Source of the DNA: Chiua virens
Taxonomy: Eukaryota > Basidiomycota > Agaricomycetes > Boletales > Boletaceae
Length of the DNA: 64,000 bases
Assembly (NCBI GenBank): GCA_019787685.1
Contig: JAHNUO010000018.1
Location: 186,001-250,000, forward strand
Direction: 5' to 3'
Within the stretch, counting starts at the first letter, position 1; each line of letters opens with the position of its first letter. The position numbers were made by a program, and so were the translations under genes. Shown piece after piece: positions 57,920 to 64,000 of the stretch. A model generated the notes under the pieces. That model did not search any database. It saw only the letters and a program-made list of their open reading frames with translations, and was not told the origin of the DNA.

Positions 57920-58706
57920 ATGCTCTTCTCTCACACTCTTCTGCACCTCACGGCTATTGTTGCTGTCATCGCTGCTCCTGTACCTTGTCCCCTCTGGAAT
58001 GATGGTCGCTTGAACTAATGAAGACCGTTTTTTAGGTACCCCAAGGTGTCTCAAACGATGGGTCTCTCATCCGACCCAATGTGGGTCGATTCTATCCCGT
58101 GTTGGGCAAGTTTCCACCTCTCAAGATCGATCCCTATGCAACACCCTCCACAACGTTCGATAACGCTTCCGTCGCACGGGGCATGGCCATTCCCGCCCCC
58201 CCTCTGTAAGCACCAGGCACATGATCGGGCCATTAGTTGCTGACTCTCAATACTAGTAGTGACACAAGTGAACCCTCAGAGACTGTAGCAGACGGCGGGT
58301 CTTCGACCGAGGGCGGAGTCGAACCTGCTGACATTCCTGAGAATTCCTCGGGCACCGGCGCACCCGAAGGGCAGCACGTCAAGTCCAAGTCAACCAGCGT
58401 TGTCAATAATTTTGTCCAGCAGACACGGAATGTCAACGCTCAAGAGGAGGCCAATAGGCACCACCAAATTATTCCGTACGTGCCGAATACGATGATTTTG
58501 ATGGATGCTCATGGTGATGTAGGTGCTTAAGCAAACGCCAGGAATACATGACCCACCTTCACGATCTATTGAATATGCCCGGTTTAAACGGTTTGGGCAA
58601 GCGCCAGGAATACATGAACCACCTTCACGATCTATTACATATGCTCGGTTTAAGTGGTTTGAGCAAGCGCGAGGAGTGTAGCGATCCAGAAGCTTCTATT
58701 TCGTAG
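57920..58706 (+). CDS. secreted precursor with Kex2-type Lys-Arg tandem peptide repeats
   Basis: Four exons (57920-57979, 58036-58205, 58257-58475, 58523-58706) with GT/AG introns of 56, 51 and 47 nt give 210 residues. Exon 1 is almost exactly the signal peptide (MLFSHTLLHLTAIVAVIAAP). A pro-region follows: FYPVLGKFPPLKIDPYATPS, then an acidic/serine stretch (SSTEGGVEPADIPENSSGTG) and an asparagine/glutamine-rich part. The last exon holds two 22-residue repeats, each beginning QEYM, containing HLHDLL and GL.GL, and ending Lys-Arg, with a Lys-Arg also before the first; a short tail (EECSDPEASIS) ends the protein. The third intron (GTACGT...ATGTAG) is decisive: it shifts from the unspliced TAA at 58528 into the repeat frame. 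Such layout is typical of fungal Kex2-processed repeat proteins. It lies between two P450 genes. Product identity unknown. Confidence 0.7.
58536..58670 (+). repeat. 66-bp in-frame tandem repeat in the precursor gene
   Basis: Period 66 bp (22 codons): unit starts at 58536, 58602 and a partial third at 58668. The spacing keeps reading frame, and substitutions cluster at few residues (T/N, N/H, P/L, N/S, G/S). Confidence 0.85.
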
Positions 58707-59463
58707 GCCTCATCCGAGTGATATACAGTTGATATGTGACAGCTAATATTTTTTTTGGGCGCAGAAGTTGACTAGACGACGTACTCCAGGGAACATACGA
58801 GACAAGGTGAAACGTGGAGTCCTTAATTAAGCCATCTACAATAGAATGGTTTGGAATATCTGAAGGTAAAATAGAGTTTTTAGATTTCAAATGTTTTAAT
58901 GGCCCGATATGCCTTGCATGAATTTACGAGATTTATTGTTACAATAGTTTTCTTCGCTGGTACATCGATGCTGCCATCTAGCGTGAGAAATAAGTACTTC
59001 AGTTTTAAATTCTTTACTGCTGACAGTGGTCTATTCACGGGAGGAATATGGAGATCTCGCCATATTCTTCACGTGTCCGAGTCACTTGGATGGCTCATGT
59101 CAATGGATGGCATTGTGAAAGATTGAAAGAGCACCAATTGCACGAGTGATCTATCTAGGTTGTACCATGACGACGACGACAGGCTGGCCATCTCACGAGG
59201 GTGTGGGTCAAGCTTCTACCCACCGTCGTGATGAGTACTGTGTTGCAAAGTCAATGCAAAGTCGAACAACTGCATAGCATATCACATGGGTAGTACTGGT
59301 AACTTCTGGTGATTATGCGATCAGGATCTGATGCTTTCGTGCGGCTCGCATTACCCTATATCCGAATATTCTAACCATGCATACCCCCATTTTCCAAGTG
59401 CACGCGTGCACAGTCAACAGATTCCTATAAGATAAAGACGACATGACGAGAGTCATCTGCTTC
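58707..59463. other. intergenic region between precursor gene and P450 2
   Basis: About 750 bp with no supported gene; probably the 3' ends of two convergent transcripts. Confidence 0.4.
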
Positions 59464-61784
59464 TCATTCGTTGAAACGCCGAACACACATGGGCACACTA
59501 GCACCCTCCTCGCCGGTTACCTTCGGCCTCGTTAATATACCTCTCTCCATCCCGATCTCCACCTCGGGTCCATCTCGAAGTTCCAACACAAAGTTTCTTA
59601 TGAGAACCGAAAGCACGATCTGTCACAAGCACAGGTCAACATTTACTTAGCGCTCAAAACCGGCGACGAGGCGCCGATGCCAAACGTCTATTGACCAAGA
59701 ACGATCGCGCACCTTGAACTCGGCGATTGCGAATCCTTTTCCGAGACATGTCCTGGGACCATCAATGAACGTCAACAAATGACGGTATCCCTGGATCTCT
59801 TTCGCCCGGGCTGGGATACCATCTTCCTCAAGCCACCTTTCGGGCCTGAACACCTTGGCGTCTGGACCCCAGAACGCCGTCGAGCGGTTCATGAATGGTA
59901 CTGATACAGACACCGTGGACCCCTTTGCGACCGAGATATGGTCGACTGATTTGCCGGATCGAGTTCGGACCGGTCTGCTCAACGGAATCATATCGTCCGC
60001 TGCAGCCTAATGCCAGAGGTTAGATCGTAGCAAACCATCGGTCGCGCGTACATACTACGCGGCTAAAATCAGGGAGAGGAGGATGCATACGAAGCGTTTC
60101 GTGAACTACAGCATCGAGGTACGGGAGGCTATTGAGAAGTTGATCATAAGTTGGGTCGACCCCAAACTCGAAAAGCTCTGTTCGTAGCTTGGTTTGGATA
60201 CCCGGATTCTTGCAAAGTTCGATAAATGCCCACTGGGCGAGAAAGGAGGATAGCACATGATTAACAAGGGACCATCAAGTCAAAGTGAAGTCTCGCACCG
60301 TTAAACTGACTATCGCGGTAAAGACACGTCAAGTCTGATACCACTCAGGAAAGTGATAGACTTACTCGATGTGGTCTCATATCCAGCAAGCAGTAGGACT
60401 TTAGCCTAGGTATAACTAGTCATTTGAATACCGATGGAAGTCAAACTTCAATACATACCAAACCCGTCACCTCCTCATGTGTCAAACGGAGCTGACCCTC
60501 ATGGCTTTCAGCCTTGACTACTCCCAGAGTTATGTAACCAAATTTATCATTTTAACATCAGGGAAGCATATGGACGCACTGAGAAGACCAAGGATAGACT
60601 GTTCTTCTCTTTCCCCCAGGGTACCAGCCTCCTTTTCTTTCCTTGACTTTGACAGCAATTCATCAGTGATTTGTCCCATCGTGTCATTCAGCCTCCGAAA
60701 GAGCTTTGCATTGCTGGTCGGTACTTTCATCAACCATGGAAGTACGCTGGAGAAGAGAAGCAGTAATAAATTGACGGTATTTCCCTCACCGCCACTGAAC
60801 ATGTCGAATACTTCCGTTACTGAGGCCCTTTTACCATCCAATGAGCCAAATTCATGAGAAAAACCGGCCAAACCGATCGTGTCGAGACTATCGGACTCGG
60901 TCAAACACTGTCATAATGCAAGCGAATGGGCCTCCGTACGAAACATGGTTCATCCTAGGGTGTAAATATATTAAGCATGTGAAATAATCTTCAATGTGAA
61001 GATCAATCACACACCAATTCTGAACTTCGATTATTGCACTATCACCACCATTGGATTCGATCAGCGAATCCCAGATGCCTTTAACCTAACTTCCTTCTTC
61101 AGGAACGGAAACATTCGATACCAAAAGATGGAACACGGACCTTGTAAGCCGAGTCATAGAATACCGAAGTCAGACTACGAATTGCAGCGTTACTGAAAGC
61201 CGGTGTCAGAGCCTTCCGTAGTCTGTACCAAGGATCGTCAAAACAGGTACTCCGTGCGAACAAAACAAAAAGAAATGCCGACCTACGATGAGACTCTCCC
61301 CGTGAGGTCAAGATCCCCTTGCCTACCTGCACAGACCCGATCAGAGCGCTCCACGGACTCATCGGGAATTTCCACTTACCAAACTCTCCGTAGAAATGTG
61401 CCCGAGAGGCGTCAATAAGTACGTCCAGGGCTCCAATCCAAACATATGTGCGACTGCTTTTGGGTCGCAGAGCATGATCCTTTTCCCTCCAAATGCGGTA
61501 GCAATCTCAAATGCCCCACCGTACTCTTCTGCCCACTTCTCGACTATGGCTCCCGTGTCAGGGGATGCGAGAAGCACTGTACCCATACCCCACAAGGATG
61601 GACTGGGCGGCCCACGAAGCGCAGTCGTCTTCATTCGTCGGCGAGTGACCTGGATGACTTTGATAATGGCATAAAGGGCCCCAATCGCACACACAATGTC
61701 GACGACTCGTGGACGATGCGATGCCCTGACAATATTGTCGAGAAGCAATACTTGCAGAGATTCCAGAGAAATTAGGCTGGTCAT
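59464..61784 (-). CDS. cytochrome P450 monooxygenase (copy 2, paralogue of copy 1)
   Basis: ATG at 61784 (MTSLISLESLQVLLLD), a hydrophobic anchor (VDIVCAIGALYAIIKVI) and hinge (LRGPPSPSLWG). The I-helix motif is AGYETTS (near 60395), ExxR is ETLR in DAVVHETLRMH (near 60100), FRPERWLEEDG lies near 59830, and the haem loop is FIDGPRTCLGKGF (near 59750). Exon order and intron positions match copy 1: ESHRRLRKALTPAFS spans the intron at the site where copy 1 has its GC donor. The last exon reads VLSVLIRNFVLELRDG and ends TGA 59466-59464. No lesion seen. The two genes are convergent, about 4.7 kb apart, with the repeat-peptide gene between them; they share LDT.GLAGFSH, HLLTF.DGPRTCLGK and the C-terminal GEEG motif. 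Subfamily not assigned. Confidence 0.88.
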
Positions 61785-64000
61785 TGGTGTCGGAAGAACT
61801 CAGAACCGGCGATACGAGTTGTCGAGAAGACGGAAACGGAATCAGGTGCCTCGAGAAGATATGCGGGGTAACTGGGGTTGCGCAGAGACGACGGGAACAA
61901 TAATATGCTTATTTATCAGGACTGGTCGAGACATTCATCGGCTAGTTGATAACTTGGCGCAAGGTAGACACGATGGCCATTGAAGGAGGTATCATGAACG
62001 TGTGTATAGCACGGACACTGCCTTCAGATGGCGGTATCTTGCGGTTGATGACATTTGATGCATGAGGCCATATGCGATTTAACTCACCGGTGCTAGTATA
62101 CCACAAATTCATGGCACGCAGGACCAACCTAGGACCAGCAGCCTCAGCTGGATGACCCTTGTAGGCTGCTTATAGAAGATCGCGCCAAGAGGAACTCTAG
62201 GAAGTGCTAAAGATGAACGACGATTGTGTAAAAGTTATGGAGTTTGAGTTTAAGTTCAGGTTATTCCCGCTACTTTATGTAGTGGGTTTATTGCGGCGGG
62301 GGACCCGTCATCGGATTTCATTATAATAGCCACCGGATTCTTTTCCTCCCTGTGCCAAAGTCACGTGATGCCATTCAAGACTCAAGTTGACGCACGCATG
62401 TGTGGCGCATCTACTTTACTTAAGTACTTCTTATTTCAAGTATTACACCTGGGTGCCTCGCATGACGCAGACGTCACTTGTTGATCACGAGCATTTCTAG
62501 AGTCTAAGAGCTCGACATTCTGATCTGTTTTTAGTCGGAGCGGGACACCACTGGCCCCTGGCAGCAGATAATCTATAACCGAGGAAACATAAACTGGACA
62601 TGCTGTGCCGGGTGTGTCGCGTTTGTCAGATTCGGTCCATCCAATGGTGCCGCGTCCAGCGCGGCCTTTCCGTAAAGCCAGCAGTCCCAACAAAACGTCC
62701 CTTCCTGGCAGGCACGATCCGACTTTATCTCCTTCTAAAACAGCTCCGACAAGTATCCTTTTCATCACATCCCGTGGCTACGAAGTGCCAGTCCTGCTTT
62801 GTCTTGTCACCTGCGTAACACAATGCGCAGGCGTATGATCAGAGTGAATGCCCTCGGCGAGGTGAAAAGGTGCGTATGCCAACCGAGTTACCGAGGAGAT
62901 ATCTGGCCACTTGCGACGGACGCCAAACAGTGCCTAGCTCGTCAGTGAACCTCACTCGGTGTCCTCGGAAGTAGCGGCAAGACAATAGTTACCGCGACGG
63001 CGACCTGAGTAAACTTGCCATCATCATGCCGTGAGTCACTTTTCTCCATCCGGCAACGAAGCACGAGGCCCACTATGACATATGTAGTAGTAACCTATCA
63101 CTTCGTGTATGTGAGTTCAAATACTTCGGCACGACTACTTACTTGCAGTAACGTAACTACTAGGTCTGAAACGCTGTTGTCAGCTAGCCGTGGTGACATT
63201 TGGCGCCTGAAATCCCCGGATTGTAACAATGTAAGTACATATGGACTATTATGAAGGGCAGTCCGAGGGAGACTCATCGATCTTCCAACCTCTGCGTTTG
63301 ACCCTGTGGAAATCTTGACATGGCCTCATTTCAACTGAGTATGTATTCGGAAAGAATATACTACTTAGTAGCAGCCTTCAAGTTCCACTAGCCGGCCAAA
63401 GAGAATTCAATATAATTCTACACAGAAATACTTCGAACCCGTGTATTTTGTAAAAATGGCGAATTCGATATCACACAGCGGGCTCCCTTCTTCCACCGTA
63501 GTACATATAATCCTGGATGTGCCGGCATGTAAACGGTAGGAGCCTCAGACAATTGAGTAAGCCTGATAAATAAAAGCTATTACAACAATACAACCAAAAT
63601 AGAAAAAAGAAGATGTATGGAGGATCGGAAGATGATTATTTAGAGATCAGGAAAAATGCGACCAGAGCGTAGAAGACTGCGGGTCCGGGAGGGATGACTG
63701 ATATATGTAGTACAGACACAAAGGATGGGAAACACTAAATCGTGTGACATTCCGCGACTAAACCGTATTCCTAAAACGAACCGCATGACGGGGACAAGAA
63801 CACCATTCACAAGAAAATGAGGCGACAAACACGTGTCATTCGGCTGAACGTGGTTCGACAATCGACAAGTGTTTAAAGCTACGTCGTGATGGCGAGGGCT
63901 CGTCGGCTCCAACTTCGATCGTTTTCTCAATCGTAATTTCCAGCTAGTCAAGGGCCAGGCATGTGTTAATGTACGATCAAAAGGCGTGTCTGGCAGGTTC
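61785..64000. other. region without supported genes
   Basis: The part next to 61784 probably holds the promoter of P450 copy 2. Frames at 62436-62768 and 63640-63951 (minus) have no recognisable domain. No repeat or RNA gene was noticed. Confidence 0.3.

Noticed and set aside
58528..58530. Reading the peptide gene as ending at this TAA, with the 66-bp repeat as 3' UTR or a frameshifted pseudogene
   Set aside because: A strong 47-nt intron leads into the repeat frame, and the repeat period is a whole number of codons with Lys-Arg at each border.
58533..58670. LHDLL in the repeats as an LxxLL nuclear-receptor box
   Set aside because: The protein has a signal peptide and Lys-Arg processing sites; the motif is short and fungi lack such receptors.

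Overview
The window looks like a chromosome segment of a mushroom-forming basidiomycete (Agaricomycetes). Protein-coding genes are cut by many introns of about 47-60 nt, and the gene content (a ZNFX1-like helicase, paralogous cytochrome P450s, a signal-peptide protein with Kex2 repeats, and Ty3/Gypsy chromovirus-type LTR elements) fits that group. No tRNA, rRNA or CRISPR was seen.

Layout. (1) 1-5294: the 3' part of a ZNFX1-type helicase gene with NF-X1 zinc fingers and a C-terminal RZ-type finger. (2) 5397-33334: one DNA transposon of about 5.6 kb original length, with 12-bp terminal inverted repeats and a candidate 8-bp target duplication. Its minus-strand transposase-like gene is split into three blocks by two retrotransposon insertions, and it reads in frame again when each insert and one copy of its target duplication are left out. 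Insert A (7107-21001, duplication GCGA) is a decayed element that itself holds a small zinc-binding gene, a nearly complete chromovirus B (11267-18142), and a remnant C of a related element (18143-20804). Insert D (21317-29780, duplication GGGGG) is a young minus-strand chromovirus, itself hit by an inverted solo LTR (26715-27436, duplication GGCGA). Elements B and D both show Tf1-type self-priming geometry and canonical -1 frameshift heptamers between gag and pol. (3) 33335-52506: gene-sparse host DNA with a membrane protein carrying TSN-rich repeats, a truncated duplicate of its 5' end, a GATA-like zinc-finger gene (41978-44155) and a decayed WD40 gene. (4) 52507-61784: two convergent, paralogous P450 genes flank minisatellites and a four-exon gene (57920-58706). 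That gene encodes a secreted precursor with 22-residue tandem repeats separated by Lys-Arg sites. (5) 61785-64000: no supported gene.

The most interesting unit is the repeat-peptide precursor between the two P450s, a candidate Kex2-processed (KEP/RiPP-like) peptide locus. Next are the retroelement control signals: self-priming, frameshifting, and hairpins next to polypurine tracts. Six of seven clear breaks in the elements are TGA codons at CGA-type positions, and the five differences between the two LTRs of D are all CpG transitions. Both point to cytosine methylation followed by deamination.
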